NCBI GenBank assembly: GCA_023301545.1
Contig: JALZUI010000024.1
Location: 1-22,964 of the forward strand
Reading direction: 5' to 3'
DNA length: 22,964 bases
DNA from: Akkermansiaceae bacterium
GTDB lineage: Bacteria > Verrucomicrobiota > Verrucomicrobiia > Verrucomicrobiales > Akkermansiaceae
A model generated the notes under the pieces. The model was not told where the DNA came from. It made no database searches and was given only the letters and a program-made list of their open reading frames with translations. Below, one piece after another: positions 14,732-22,964 of the stretch. The translations under genes were made by a program, and so were the position numbers. Position 1 is the first letter of the stretch. Each line of letters opens with the position of its first letter.

Positions 14732-16501
14732 ATGTCATTCGCTCTACTTACTCGTCGCCTGATTGTTTTAGCTCTCATGTTAGTGACGGCTATTGTTTAC
14801 CTCTTTATTGGTTTCGATGGCTTGACTACTCCTAAAGGAATGGAAAAAGCCCAATTAGCTCGAGAAGTGGCTCGTGGGTCATATAAAACCAAAATGATTC
14901 GTCCCGTTTCGATTGGGCAGTTTCAAATCAGTAAAAATCGGGCGCCCTTTTTTCGAGAGCTCTCTAAGGCCGACACCTTTAATGCACCTCTCTACCCAAT
15001 TGCTCTAGGTATCGTATTTAAGGCCGTTGACGCAGGTAATTTTAAAAAATGGAGAATGGGTGCGACAGACGGTGTTTATCAATTAGACCGGGTAGTTGTA
15101 GGCTTAAGCATGGTATTCTTTATTGTAGCTTGTTTCGTAGCCTATTTATTAGCGCGCAGGATTTTTGACCCTACTATTGCAGGGATCACCTTTTTCCTCC
15201 TGATAATGACTGATCTCTTTTGGCAATTTACTCTGACAGGCATGGCGAACAGCCTTATGATGCTTCTTTTTTCCTGTGCGATGTATTGCATCTATGTCGC
15301 AACAGAGAAGACATTAGAAGATGGAGAGAACGGCTTCCTCTTCGGTAGTCTCGGAGGAATCTTTCTAATCTTATTAAGCCTGACACACTGGATGGCGTTG
15401 TGGATCTTATTAGGCTATCTTATTTATGCCTTTTTCTTTATCCGCCCTATGGGTGCGGTCGCGGTCGTTACAGTTTTACTTTCCTGCCTATCTTTTGCTC
15501 ACCCAGTGTTTCAAAATTACCAACAATCAGGGAATCCCTTTGGCACCGCGTTCTACACTCTCTATGCTGGTTTGGGGCTACCAGAAGAGCTTCTTATGAG
15601 ATCAGGGTCACCCAGTGATTTCTATGTCCCGATCAAACAAATCGCCTTAGTTTTTGTTAGTAATTTCTTTAATAGTTATAAGCAGTTTTTTGAGTATTCA
15701 GGTTATATTTTCGCCGCTCCAGTCTTCTTCTTTAGTTGCCTGCATTCCTTTAACAAACCAGCCGCGAACAATTTCCGCTGGGGAGTGCTCATTATTTGGG
15801 CTTTCGCTTCAATCGGCATGTCCATCTACGGCATCGGAAAGGATGCACTGTATTCTAAACAATTACATTATCTCTTTGCTCCTGTGATGGCTACATTTGG
15901 GATGGCTATGATCGCTGTGCTTTGGGGGAGAATGAAGCTACCTTCAGGTCACAAGGCTTGGAACGAAGGCTACGTTTGGATTATGGCTATTATTAGCGCT
16001 ACTCCTACGCTTTTCAACCTTCCTCAAACAGCGCTTCAAGCCTTGAAAGTTACCAAACAAGCTTCTTCAACAACAAGTATCAATCGGGTTCTCAATCATG
16101 CCATCCCAGCGAATCAATATATTTTTTCTGACCAGCCGTGGGCGATAGCCTGGTATGCAGATCGATATGCCATTTGGACCCCACGTGATTATAGCACTGT
16201 TAAGGCGATCGAAAATTTAGCCCTTAAACAAAATAACCTTATTGCTGGAATTGATGTTACAAGTATCGAAGGGATTGAACCAAGCGTAAGTAAATCAGGC
16301 GACCTTGCTAGCTTAGCAATCGACCCCTGGGTCTCAATAATAACTAAGAATAAAATAGATTATAAAAGGGTGTCCGGATCTACAGGTCAAGGAGCTGATA
16401 TCTTAAGAACTTACCCCAGCGCCATTCCATATAATGGGATCTTGATGTCCTATTATTCCCGAGACCCCGTTGACTTAACCTCTCTTAACGAAAACCAATA
16501 A
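14732..16501 (+). CDS. Polytopic membrane protein, PMT/ArnT-like glycosyltransferase
   Basis: A 589-residue protein with about 11-12 hydrophobic segments between residues 8 and 425 and a soluble C-terminal part (about 435-589). The first outer loop holds G-M-E-K-A-Q-L-A-R-E-V-A-R-G, which matches the position of the D/E-x-x-x-x-A-x-x-x-x-x-G region in PMT_2/GT83 polyprenyl-phosphate-sugar transferases, where the acidic residue is catalytic; F-N-A-P-L-Y-P follows, as in that family. The likely role is transfer of a sugar from a lipid carrier to an envelope component, but substrate and family membership are inferred. It is the first gene of a unit with xseB (6 bases) and dxs. A perfect TATAAT stands at 14655-14660 upstream. 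No Shine-Dalgarno sequence is seen. Confidence 0.65.
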   Translation: MSFALLTRRLIVLALMLVTAIVYLFIGFDGLTTPKGMEKAQLAREVARGSYKTKMIRPVSIGQFQISKNRAPFFRELSKADTFNAPLYPIALGIVFKAVDAGNFKKWRMGATDGVYQLDRVVVGLSMVFFIVACFVAYLLARRIFDPTIAGITFFLLIMTDLFWQFTLTGMANSLMMLLFSCAMYCIYVATEKTLEDGENGFLFGSLGGIFLILLSLTHWMALWILLGYLIYAFFFIRPMGAVAVVTVLLSCLSFAHPVFQNYQQSGNPFGTAFYTLYAGLGLPEELLMRSGSPSDFYVPIKQIALVFVSNFFNSYKQFFEYSGYIFAAPVFFFSCLHSFNKPAANNFRWGVLIIWAFASIGMSIYGIGKDALYSKQLHYLFAPVMATFGMAMIAVLWGRMKLPSGHKAWNEGYVWIMAIISATPTLFNLPQTALQALKVTKQASSTTSINRVLNHAIPANQYIFSDQPWAIAWYADRYAIWTPRDYSTVKAIENLALKQNNLIAGIDVTSIEGIEPSVSKSGDLASLAIDPWVSIITKNKIDYKRVSGSTGQGADILRTYPSAIPYNGILMSYYSRDPVDLTSLNENQ

Positions 16502-16507
16502 ATACGT

Positions 16508-16759
16508 ATGCACTTAGAAGAAGCCCTGACTCGCATCCAAGAAATTGTTGAAGAGATCGAAAATAAGCAATTACCACTTCATGAAATTATCACACTTCAC
16601 GAAGAGGGACAAAAGCTCATTACTCATTCCGAGGATCTTCTAAAGGAAGCCAAAAGTCGACTGAAACTTACTGAAGTAGAAGTTGACTCGCCCCCTAATA
16701 GCACTGAGAGTGCGCCTCGTACTTCCCCAAAAGACGAGGCAGAAATCAACCTTTTCTAA
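16508..16759 (+). CDS. xseB: Exodeoxyribonuclease VII small subunit
   Basis: An 83-residue protein. Residues 2-55 carry the XseB pattern: a leading acidic amphipathic helix (L-E-E-A-L-T-R-I-Q-E-I-V-E-E-I-E), then L-P-L-H-E-I-I-T-L-H-E-E-G-Q-K-L (37 onward), then a third helix. The last 25 residues are polar and disordered. The subunit coats the XseA nuclease, which degrades single-stranded DNA in recombination and mismatch repair. xseA is not in the window. The tight linkage with dxs (11-base gap) is common in bacteria, often with ispA between; ispA is missing here. Confidence 0.9.
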   Translation: MHLEEALTRIQEIVEEIENKQLPLHEIITLHEEGQKLITHSEDLLKEAKSRLKLTEVEVDSPPNSTESAPRTSPKDEAEINLF

Positions 16760-16770
16760 TTTTATACACG

Positions 16771-18636
16771 ATGGCACGACCAATACTCGATGAAATTACT
16801 AGCCCTCAGGATATCAAAGGATATTCTGAAGAGGATCGTATAGCTCTAGCAGAGCAGATCCGTGAATCGCTGATAAACAAGCTTTCCAAGACTGGTGGTC
16901 ACTTAGGTCCCAATCTAGGAGTTGTAGAATTATCCATCGCAATGCACACGGCCTTTTCTACCCCAGAGGATAAGTTCACCTTTGACGTTTCGCACCAAGG
17001 GTACGTACACAAGATGCTTACGGGTCGAGCTAAGGATATCCATACGATTCGCCAATACAAAGGCCTTAACGGATTCCTCTTACGTACCGAATCTGAGCAT
17101 GATGAATATGGCGCTGGCCATGCAGGCACCGCGGTTTCAGCTGCTCTAGGAATGGCTGCTGCACGCGATCTCAAAGGTGATGATAACCATGTCGTAGCTG
17201 TTGCAGGTGATGCCGCTTTTACTTGTGGCTCAACTCTAGAGGCTCTTAACAACATCGCCGTCACAACTAAGAAATTCATTGTCGTACTCAATGATAACGA
17301 ATGGTCAATTGACAAAAATGTCGGAGCGATTGCGAAGTACTTCAACGCCCTGCAAACCAATTCCACTTACTCTTTTGCACGAGAAAAAGCTTCTGAATTT
17401 GTTCAGAAAGTTCTCGGAGACAGTGCCCGCAGTCTTGTCCATAAAATTGAGCACTCGGCTAAAAACATTATCCTTCCTAAAGTTCTCTTTGAGGATCTAG
17501 GAATTACTTACCTAGGTCCTATCGACGGGCATGATACGGAGCTTCTCATTAAGACGTTTGAATATCTCAAAACCCGCGATGAGCCCCATATTCTTCATAT
17601 CATCACGGAGAAGGGGAGAGGCTACAAGCCTGCGCTTGATAAACCTGGCAAGTTCCACGGACTCGGCCCTTACGCCGTGCAAGATGGATCGACCGCTAGT
17701 TCCTCGCTCCCAACCTATTCCGAAGTCTTTGGGCAAAGCCTTTCTAAATTTGCTAATACACAAGAAGACCTCGTAACAATCACGGCAGCTATGCCAGGGG
17801 GGACTAAGCTTGAGATCTTTAAAGAAGAACATCCCGAGCGTTATTTCGATGTCGGAATTGCCGAAGAACACGCCGCCCTGTTCGCCTGTGGATTAGCTAC
17901 ACAGAAATTTGCTCCTTTCCTCGCCATCTACTCTACCTTTATGCAGAGAGCGTATGACATGATCATTCATGACATGGCGCTGCAAAACCTTCCGGTACGA
18001 CTTTGTATGGACCGTGCAGGTCTCTCTGGCGATGATGGGCCTACTCACCATGGTCTCTTCGACATTGGATACCTTCGTCACGTTCCTGACTTGATTCACA
18101 TGCAACCAAAGGATGAAGACGAATTCGTCGACATGCTCTGGACGATGTACAAATACAATGACGGAGTCTCCGCTATTCGTTATCCTCGTGGAAACGGCAC
18201 TGGAGCTACCATAAAAGACGAGCCCGTTGTCCTTGAAATTGGTAAAGCTGAAATCGTGCAAGAGGGAACTGATGTTCTACTCATTGGACTTGGCAATCTC
18301 TTTGAAATGGCTGAGAAAACGAAGGAAGAACTCGAAGCCCAAGGCTTTAGTGTTTCCCTGATTAACCCTCGCTTTATTAAACCATTAGATAGCGATGCAA
18401 TCCTTCGTCTCGCTCGCCAGTCTAAGGTCGTATGTACCTTTGAGGATCATGTACTCATGCATGGTTTTGGAGCATCGATCATCGAGCTACTGCATGACCA
18501 TGAAGTATCGATCAAGGTTGAACGAATTGGCTGGCCTGATGAGTTTGTCGAACACGGAAAAGTCGATATTCTTCGCGACCTGCATGGCATCAACACGCAG
18601 ACAGCGCTTAAAAAGGTCCTTCCGCATCTTGCTTAA
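16771..18636 (+). CDS. dxs: 1-deoxy-D-xylulose-5-phosphate synthase
   Basis: A 621-residue thiamine-diphosphate enzyme that condenses pyruvate with glyceraldehyde 3-phosphate, the first step of the MEP isoprenoid route. Recognisable parts are SKTGGHLGPNLGVVELSIA, DVSHQGYVHKMLTGR, VGIAEEHAALFACGLA (catalytic Glu), DRAGLSGDDGPTHHG (substrate-binding Asp and His) and AIRYPRGN. Divergent parts are GHAGTAVSAALG where most enzymes have GHSSTSISAALG, GDAAFTCG in place of GDGA-x-x-xG in the cofactor motif, and LNDNEWSI in place of NDNEMSI. The metal-binding Asp and Asn are kept, so I expect an active enzyme of a divergent clade. It is the last gene of its unit. No Shine-Dalgarno sequence precedes the ATG. 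Confidence 0.95.
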   Translation: MARPILDEITSPQDIKGYSEEDRIALAEQIRESLINKLSKTGGHLGPNLGVVELSIAMHTAFSTPEDKFTFDVSHQGYVHKMLTGRAKDIHTIRQYKGLNGFLLRTESEHDEYGAGHAGTAVSAALGMAAARDLKGDDNHVVAVAGDAAFTCGSTLEALNNIAVTTKKFIVVLNDNEWSIDKNVGAIAKYFNALQTNSTYSFAREKASEFVQKVLGDSARSLVHKIEHSAKNIILPKVLFEDLGITYLGPIDGHDTELLIKTFEYLKTRDEPHILHIITEKGRGYKPALDKPGKFHGLGPYAVQDGSTASSSLPTYSEVFGQSLSKFANTQEDLVTITAAMPGGTKLEIFKEEHPERYFDVGIAEEHAALFACGLATQKFAPFLAIYSTFMQRAYDMIIHDMALQNLPVRLCMDRAGLSGDDGPTHHGLFDIGYLRHVPDLIHMQPKDEDEFVDMLWTMYKYNDGVSAIRYPRGNGTGATIKDEPVVLEIGKAEIVQEGTDVLLIGLGNLFEMAEKTKEELEAQGFSVSLINPRFIKPLDSDAILRLARQSKVVCTFEDHVLMHGFGASIIELLHDHEVSIKVERIGWPDEFVEHGKVDILRDLHGINTQTALKKVLPHLA

Positions 18637-18656
18637 GCTTCAATAATTGACCCAAC

Positions 18657-18687
18657 AAAAAAGCTACTCAATGAGTAGCTTTTTTTG
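18657..18687. terminator. Bidirectional terminator between dxs and parA
   Basis: AAAAAAGCTACT (18657-18668) and AGTAGCTTTTTT (18674-18685) pair perfectly around CAATG. T-runs flank the stem on both strands, so it can end both dxs (20 bases upstream) and the convergent parA (28 bases away). Confidence 0.9.
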
Positions 18688-18715
18688 TGTATTCAGGAAA
18701 TGAGCTAGTTGCAAT

Positions 18716-19486
18716 TCAAGAAGGATTTCGCTTAATGAATTCCTTAGTTACTGCAAGATAAGCGTTCGCACCCACTCCATTTTTATCGTGTTCATAAATG
18801 GTCAACCCGTGACTAGGAGATTCGCTGATACGTACAGAACGAGGAATCAGAGTATCATACATTTCCTCCCCAAAGTATTCTTTCACCTCTGCGACAACAC
18901 TCTTAGAGAGATTTGTACGGCCATCATACATCGTCATGATAATTCCCCCGATTTCCAACTTCGGATTTGAACCCGATTCTTTGATTTGGAAAATGATCTT
19001 AATGATTTTGGAAAGCCCTTCGAGCCCGAACCACTCGCACTGAAGAGGGATCAAAACATCATCAGCGGCGGTGAGTGCCGAGGTCATCAAAATCCCCAAG
19101 CTAGGAGGAGTATCGATAATGCAGTAATCATATTCCTGAGAGTCTTTTAGTGGTTGTAAAATGCTCTTGAGCCTCAAGATTTGGTCATCTTTTCCTGCGA
19201 GCTCGATTTCAATACCGGAGAGATCCATATTCGCAGGAACGATATCAAGGTTCTCGAAACGCGTTTTAATAATACAGGTGGAGAGCGGAGTCCCTTCCAA
19301 GAGCGAATCATAGGCACTGACATTATCATCCACATCGACTCCCAACCCGCTAGAGGTATTCGCTTGCGGGTCAAAATCGAGCAAAAGCACACGCTTCCCT
19401 GCGTTCGCCAGGCCTACTGCTAAATTAATCGAAGTCGTAGTCTTACCTACTCCTCCTTTTTGGTTTGCGATAGTAGTAACGTGCAT
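18716..19486 (-). CDS. parA: ParA/Soj family partition ATPase
   Basis: A 256-residue protein from the ATG at 19486; an upstream in-frame ATG at 19534 would add 16 residues not seen in the family. The deviant Walker A is QKGGVGKTT with signature lysine 10 and lysine 15. LLDFDPQANTSSGLG (switch region) and CIIDTPPSLGILMTSAL (Walker B) follow. It has no N-terminal DNA-binding domain, so it is the chromosomal Soj/type Ib form that binds DNA non-specifically and moves ParB-parS complexes. The usual parB partner is not next to it: dxs converges on its 3' end and an SNF2 gene diverges from its 5' end. No Shine-Dalgarno sequence is seen. Confidence 0.92.
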   Translation of the reverse strand: MHVTTIANQKGGVGKTTTSINLAVGLANAGKRVLLLDFDPQANTSSGLGVDVDDNVSAYDSLLEGTPLSTCIIKTRFENLDIVPANMDLSGIEIELAGKDDQILRLKSILQPLKDSQEYDYCIIDTPPSLGILMTSALTAADDVLIPLQCEWFGLEGLSKIIKIIFQIKESGSNPKLEIGGIIMTMYDGRTNLSKSVVAEVKEYFGEEMYDTLIPRSVRISESPSHGLTIYEHDKNGVGANAYLAVTKEFIKRNPS

Positions 19487-19624
19487 GCTTGAAATGTGAG
19501 TTAAGGGAAATTCTCGTACAAGCCAATTTTTCATTTGTTTCTCACTGAGTCAGGCGTTAAGCCCTACATGGTGAGGGGTTTTGACTAATTCAATTCACTT
19601 CAGTCATAAGGGAAAATACTAATA

Positions 19625-22459
19625 ATGATCGTTAATTTCACAGACCAGGACTTAATCGCTCAATCAGGATGGCCCGTATGGAAGCAAGGAAAAGAGCAGT
19701 CCCAAATCTTTGAGCACATTAAAATTAGCTCTCAGGCCGTTTCGGGGATACTTAAAGAAGGCCGAAAAAAGATACTGACCTCTGTTAAGCTAGAAGGGTC
19801 TGATTTCGTTCCGCACTGTAGTTGCCCCCAGTATTACCAGACGCATGGGTTCTGTTCTCATAGTGTTGCACTGCTCCTGCAGTGTAGAGAAGCTAAGGAA
19901 ATAGAACAACCTAAGGAGAACGAAAAAGACACGGAACAAGATTACAGTGTAGAGGTTAAACTCACCATGCCCTTGGCTGAGATTTTGCAGAAAAAGGTCT
20001 TCTCCTTCCATGTTACGGTCAAAGAGGAGGCTGGTAATGGCGCGTCATTGAAGCCTCTTATAGCCCTACTTCCTTCTGCCAAGATAGGTGAGCACCTGAT
20101 TCAATTGCCTCTCCCAAGCTTATCTGAACTGCTCTACCTAAATGCTAAAACCCCTTTCATTGAGGGGCTCTTAGGAAATCACTTAGCGAGTCGTTTCCCA
20201 ATCTCTTTCGAAAGAACGGGCGAGGACATTAGACTACAAGCCCCTCTGCTTTCTGAATGGGCGTACCACCAGGTTGGAGCCTACCATCTCCTAGTTCAAC
20301 AAGGCGCATACCACTTACAAGCCAGTGAAAGCCTGTCTCCTGAGCTTACAGAATTATTAAAAGGGGAGACTTTATCCATAAACGTTGAACAGTATTTCAC
20401 CCACCTTACTAGCCTCCAGAATTGGTTTGATCTCACCACCCTAGACGCTCAACTGCAAGCGATCCTCTCTCCCCAAAAGCCTCTCTTTTCAATTCACTTA
20501 GAAGGAACGGTTAAAAAGGTTCAGGCTAAACTCCGCGTTCATTACTTAGGTCAGGAAGCTCCATTAGATCACCAATTTCATTTTCTGAAATACGAGGATG
20601 GCCAGATTCTCGTTAATAACACAAAAGAGGAACAAGCCGCCCTGGCGCTCCTCACCCAATCAGGAATCACTGATTATTCTGACCTAGAAGGAGAAGGGGA
20701 GATTCTCGAGTTCTTAGCATACACGCTTCCCAGACTCGTAGCACTAGGCTGGGAGGTGACCATGATGGGGAGTTTCCGTGCGCTGGCGCATAATGTAACG
20801 AACCTATCGCTGCGCTTACAAGTCGACCCTTTTGATCCACAAGACGAGTTTGCCAGTGTCCAATACTCCTTTGAAACCGAAGAAGGGCAGGGGATGAAAT
20901 CGGGAGATGCGCAACGGCTGATACTATCAGGGAAGCAGAGCTTTAAGATGAAAAGTGGTCGAGTCGCCTTGGTGTCGCATAAAGAATACGAACTCATCAC
21001 CACGGCTTTACAAGATTGCGAACCCCGACAAAGCTCTGGAAAATACCTCATTCCGACCAGCGAAGTGCCATACCTCTTAGCGCTAGGAATCAGAAGCAAA
21101 GGGGAGATCCCTACCACTCCATCAGCTAAAACCGAGCTTCCTTCATTGCCTATTATTGAGCGTTTACGAGATTACCAGAGAGATGGAGTTTCTTGGCTCC
21201 TGTCATGCATGGAGCGTTACCGCTGTGCCTTATTAGCCGATGATATGGGCTTAGGGAAAACTATCCAATCGATTACGATTATCGAAGCTCTGGCAGCACA
21301 AGAGAGTACACTCATTGTTTGTCCCGCCTCTTTGATTCCTAACTGGCGGGCAGAGCTTGAGAAATGGCTCCCTCAGCAAGATTTATCTAAGGTTCAAATC
21401 GTCAGTTACCAGCTCTACCTCCGCCAAGCGGGCACTCACCATTCCGATACATACACGCTCTGTATTATAGACGAAGCTAGTATGATTAAGAACCCGGAGT
21501 CTAAGGTCTCTCAAGCCTTGAGCCAGCAGCCAGCTCAGTATAAGCTCGCGCTGACAGGGACCCCGATTGAAAATACAGCAGGGGACTTGTGGTCGATTTT
21601 TCGCTTCTTACGCCCTAAGTATTTAGGATCAAAAGCGAAGTTTCATGAGCGATTTGTAAAACCTCTAAAAACTCCTGGTTATACAGCGGAACTCACTCAG
21701 AAGAGGCTCAAAGCAAAGCTAGAACCGCTCGTTCTCCGCCGCACAAAGCAACATGTACTGACCGAGTTACCGCCCAAAACTTACCGTGTCGATTACTGTG
21801 CTCCTAACGAATCTCAGCTTAAAGAATTCACCCGAATTAAGGCCGAATATGAAGCCCTCCAAGCTGATGACGAACTTAACCAAGCTCAGATTCTAACAAG
21901 TATTCTACGAATGAGGCAGGTGGCTGATGACCCTGGACTCCTTAGCGATAACTTCACACAATACGCACCTAAGGTAAATCGATTGCTACAAATCTTAGAG
22001 CAGGCCAAGGCTCTGAATAAGAAAGTCTTAGTGTTTAGTCAGTTTGCTCAAATGTTAAAGGTGCTTAAAACCCAGCTTCAGGAAAATGGTTACCGCTGTA
22101 GTCTGCTTATCGGTGAAACCCGTGATCGTGAAGAAGAGATCCGCTCGTTTAATGACGAAAATGACGTTTTCCTAATCAGTCTTAAAGCTGGTGGCTATGG
22201 CTTAAACCTGACCGCGGCAAGTATTGTCGTTCACTTTGATCCTTGGTGGAACCCAGCTGTGGAGAATCAAGCAACGGACCGTGCTTACCGCATGGGACAA
22301 TCTGAACCCGTGTCGGTAATTAAACTCATTACGCAAAACTCGATCGAGGAACGAATCTTAAAACTACAAACCACAAAACAAGATCTCTACAGTACAACGA
22401 TTGACGAGAATTCGTCCTCAGGAATTACGCAAGCTGAATTAAAAGCGCTGATGAGCTAA
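19625..22459 (+). CDS. SNF2-family helicase with SWIM zinc finger
   Basis: A 944-residue protein. The N-terminal SWIM finger (C-x-C-xn-C-x-H) uses C65, C67, C77 and H79. A middle region of about 400 residues with mixed helix and strand has no clear domain by eye. The SNF2 ATPase core starts near 515: DDMGLGKTIQSI (Walker A, K545), CIIDEASMIKN (motif II reads DEAS, D616-S619), LTGTPIEN (motif III), then the second lobe with VFSQFAQML, GLNLTAASIVVHFDPWWNP and QATDRAYRMGQ (motifs V and VI). Bacterial SWIM-SNF2 proteins are DNA translocases of uncertain role, linked to repair or transcription-complex remodelling. The gene diverges from parA with a 138-base gap. AAGGG stands too far (about 13 bases) from the ATG to be a standard ribosome site. 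Confidence 0.93.
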   Translation: MIVNFTDQDLIAQSGWPVWKQGKEQSQIFEHIKISSQAVSGILKEGRKKILTSVKLEGSDFVPHCSCPQYYQTHGFCSHSVALLLQCREAKEIEQPKENEKDTEQDYSVEVKLTMPLAEILQKKVFSFHVTVKEEAGNGASLKPLIALLPSAKIGEHLIQLPLPSLSELLYLNAKTPFIEGLLGNHLASRFPISFERTGEDIRLQAPLLSEWAYHQVGAYHLLVQQGAYHLQASESLSPELTELLKGETLSINVEQYFTHLTSLQNWFDLTTLDAQLQAILSPQKPLFSIHLEGTVKKVQAKLRVHYLGQEAPLDHQFHFLKYEDGQILVNNTKEEQAALALLTQSGITDYSDLEGEGEILEFLAYTLPRLVALGWEVTMMGSFRALAHNVTNLSLRLQVDPFDPQDEFASVQYSFETEEGQGMKSGDAQRLILSGKQSFKMKSGRVALVSHKEYELITTALQDCEPRQSSGKYLIPTSEVPYLLALGIRSKGEIPTTPSAKTELPSLPIIERLRDYQRDGVSWLLSCMERYRCALLADDMGLGKTIQSITIIEALAAQESTLIVCPASLIPNWRAELEKWLPQQDLSKVQIVSYQLYLRQAGTHHSDTYTLCIIDEASMIKNPESKVSQALSQQPAQYKLALTGTPIENTAGDLWSIFRFLRPKYLGSKAKFHERFVKPLKTPGYTAELTQKRLKAKLEPLVLRRTKQHVLTELPPKTYRVDYCAPNESQLKEFTRIKAEYEALQADDELNQAQILTSILRMRQVADDPGLLSDNFTQYAPKVNRLLQILEQAKALNKKVLVFSQFAQMLKVLKTQLQENGYRCSLLIGETRDREEEIRSFNDENDVFLISLKAGGYGLNLTAASIVVHFDPWWNPAVENQATDRAYRMGQSEPVSVIKLITQNSIEERILKLQTTKQDLYSTTIDENSSSGITQAELKALMS

Positions 22460-22964
22460 TTTCTCTAACGCCAATTCTAGCGCATATTTGATAAGCTGAT
22501 CTATAATTGTACAGTCCAAGCGCTTAAATTCGTATTTACGAGAATCCAGCATTATCCACTCGATATACTACCCTTTACTATAACTTCTCACAATATATGT
22601 AATGCGTACTTTGTAATTAGAACGGAGCGAGGTACTGCCCTTTCACCTTTCTAATAAATTGAATTCGATCTTAAGGTGTTGCGTTTAAGTATTAATTTAT
22701 CGGAGCTGCATAATGTATACTATGTGAGCTGAATTACAATCATCGCGTACGACGTATCTGATCCACGACGTATCTGAGAATTCATCTAAAGCTCCTGGGG
22801 CATTTATAAACCTAGCTAAAGAGATGCCCGCAATCGTTGAGTGTTCATGACTCGGACTCCGCGCTCAATAAAGCAAATCCCCATATTTATCTTTACATCT
22901 GGCCTGTATTCGTATGAAAGTTTTCGTCCGATGATTATCTTAGCTGGCGCCCTCAACATTTTCA
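22460..22964. other. Terminal region without a recognisable gene
   Basis: About 500 AT-rich bases follow the helicase gene. I see no good terminator, no tRNA and no gene of known family. A 13-base direct repeat is present (22749-22777). A 47-codon minus-strand frame (22959 to 22816) is open to the window edge, but its product is unlike anything I know. A short stem, TTGAGTG with CGCTCAA, lies at 22837-22868. Confidence 0.5.
22749..22777. repeat. Tandem 13-base direct repeat
   Basis: ACGACGTATCTGA occurs at 22749-22761 and again at 22765-22777, with a centre-to-centre spacing of 16 bases. I found no third copy by eye. Two copies about one and a half helical turns apart could be a protein-binding site or a small duplication. 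Confidence 0.6.

Noticed and set aside
16771..16790. TGGCACG at the dxs start as a sigma-54 promoter
   Set aside because: The -24-like half is present but the -12 TTGC half is missing at the required distance, and it overlaps the start codon of an operon-internal gene.
16899..17366. A 155-codon minus-strand frame inside dxs
   Set aside because: It is a shadow of the dxs reading frame with no family resemblance and no start context.
22816..22959. A 47-codon minus-strand frame open to the right edge
   Set aside because: It is too short and unlike known proteins to call. It could be the C-terminus of a gene beyond the edge, but nothing in the window decides this.
1..22964. CRISPR array, tRNA, rRNA or insertion sequence
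   Set aside because: I looked for regular spaced repeats, cloverleaf patterns, transposase motifs and terminal inverted repeats with target duplications, and found none that hold up by eye.

Overview
This window is chromosomal DNA from a bacterium with base composition near the middle of the range. The best guess is Verrucomicrobiota, probably Opitutae-like. Pointers are the style of the Dxs protein, the complete bacterial-type atp operon, a LexA-box-like site of the Verrucomicrobia type in front of dinD, and an almost complete lack of Shine-Dalgarno sequences. The phylum call is an inference and has not been confirmed by any search.

Layout. Positions 1-1900 hold a small accessory patch on the minus strand: dinD (SOS-associated) and an FRG-domain gene, both just beyond the terminator of the atp operon. 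Positions 2014-8899 hold the whole F1Fo ATP synthase operon on the minus strand, in transcription order atpB-E-F-H-A-G-D-C (a, c, b, delta, alpha, gamma, beta, epsilon), closed by an intrinsic terminator. A gene-free control region (8900-9420) separates it from a divergent HU gene. Positions 9421-10960 carry HU, a tiny lipoprotein and a spermidine-synthase-fold protein on the plus strand, each followed by its own intrinsic terminator. A MoxR AAA+ ATPase gene (minus) converges on the last of these and diverges from a plus-strand two-component pair (soluble PAS histidine kinase plus sigma-54 activator). Next comes a plus-strand unit of a polytopic PMT-like membrane protein, xseB and dxs. It ends at a hairpin shared with a convergent parA. 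The window closes with a large SWIM-SNF2 helicase gene and about 500 bases with no recognisable gene.

How it fits together. Most of the window is housekeeping: energy conservation (atp), nucleoid structure (HU), isoprenoid precursor synthesis (dxs), DNA repair (xseB, the SNF2 helicase) and chromosome partition (parA). The points most worth a second look are: a LexA-type operator inside the spacer of a near-leaderless dinD promoter; general absence of Shine-Dalgarno sequences with -10-like hexamers placed right at several start codons; a hairpin just after atpE that could set c-subunit dosage; a delta subunit of only 130 residues; and active-site substitutions in Dxs (GDG to GDA) and AtpA (GDRQTGKT to GDRGTGKT). 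I found no CRISPR array, rRNA, tRNA, insertion sequence or clearly new multi-gene system.
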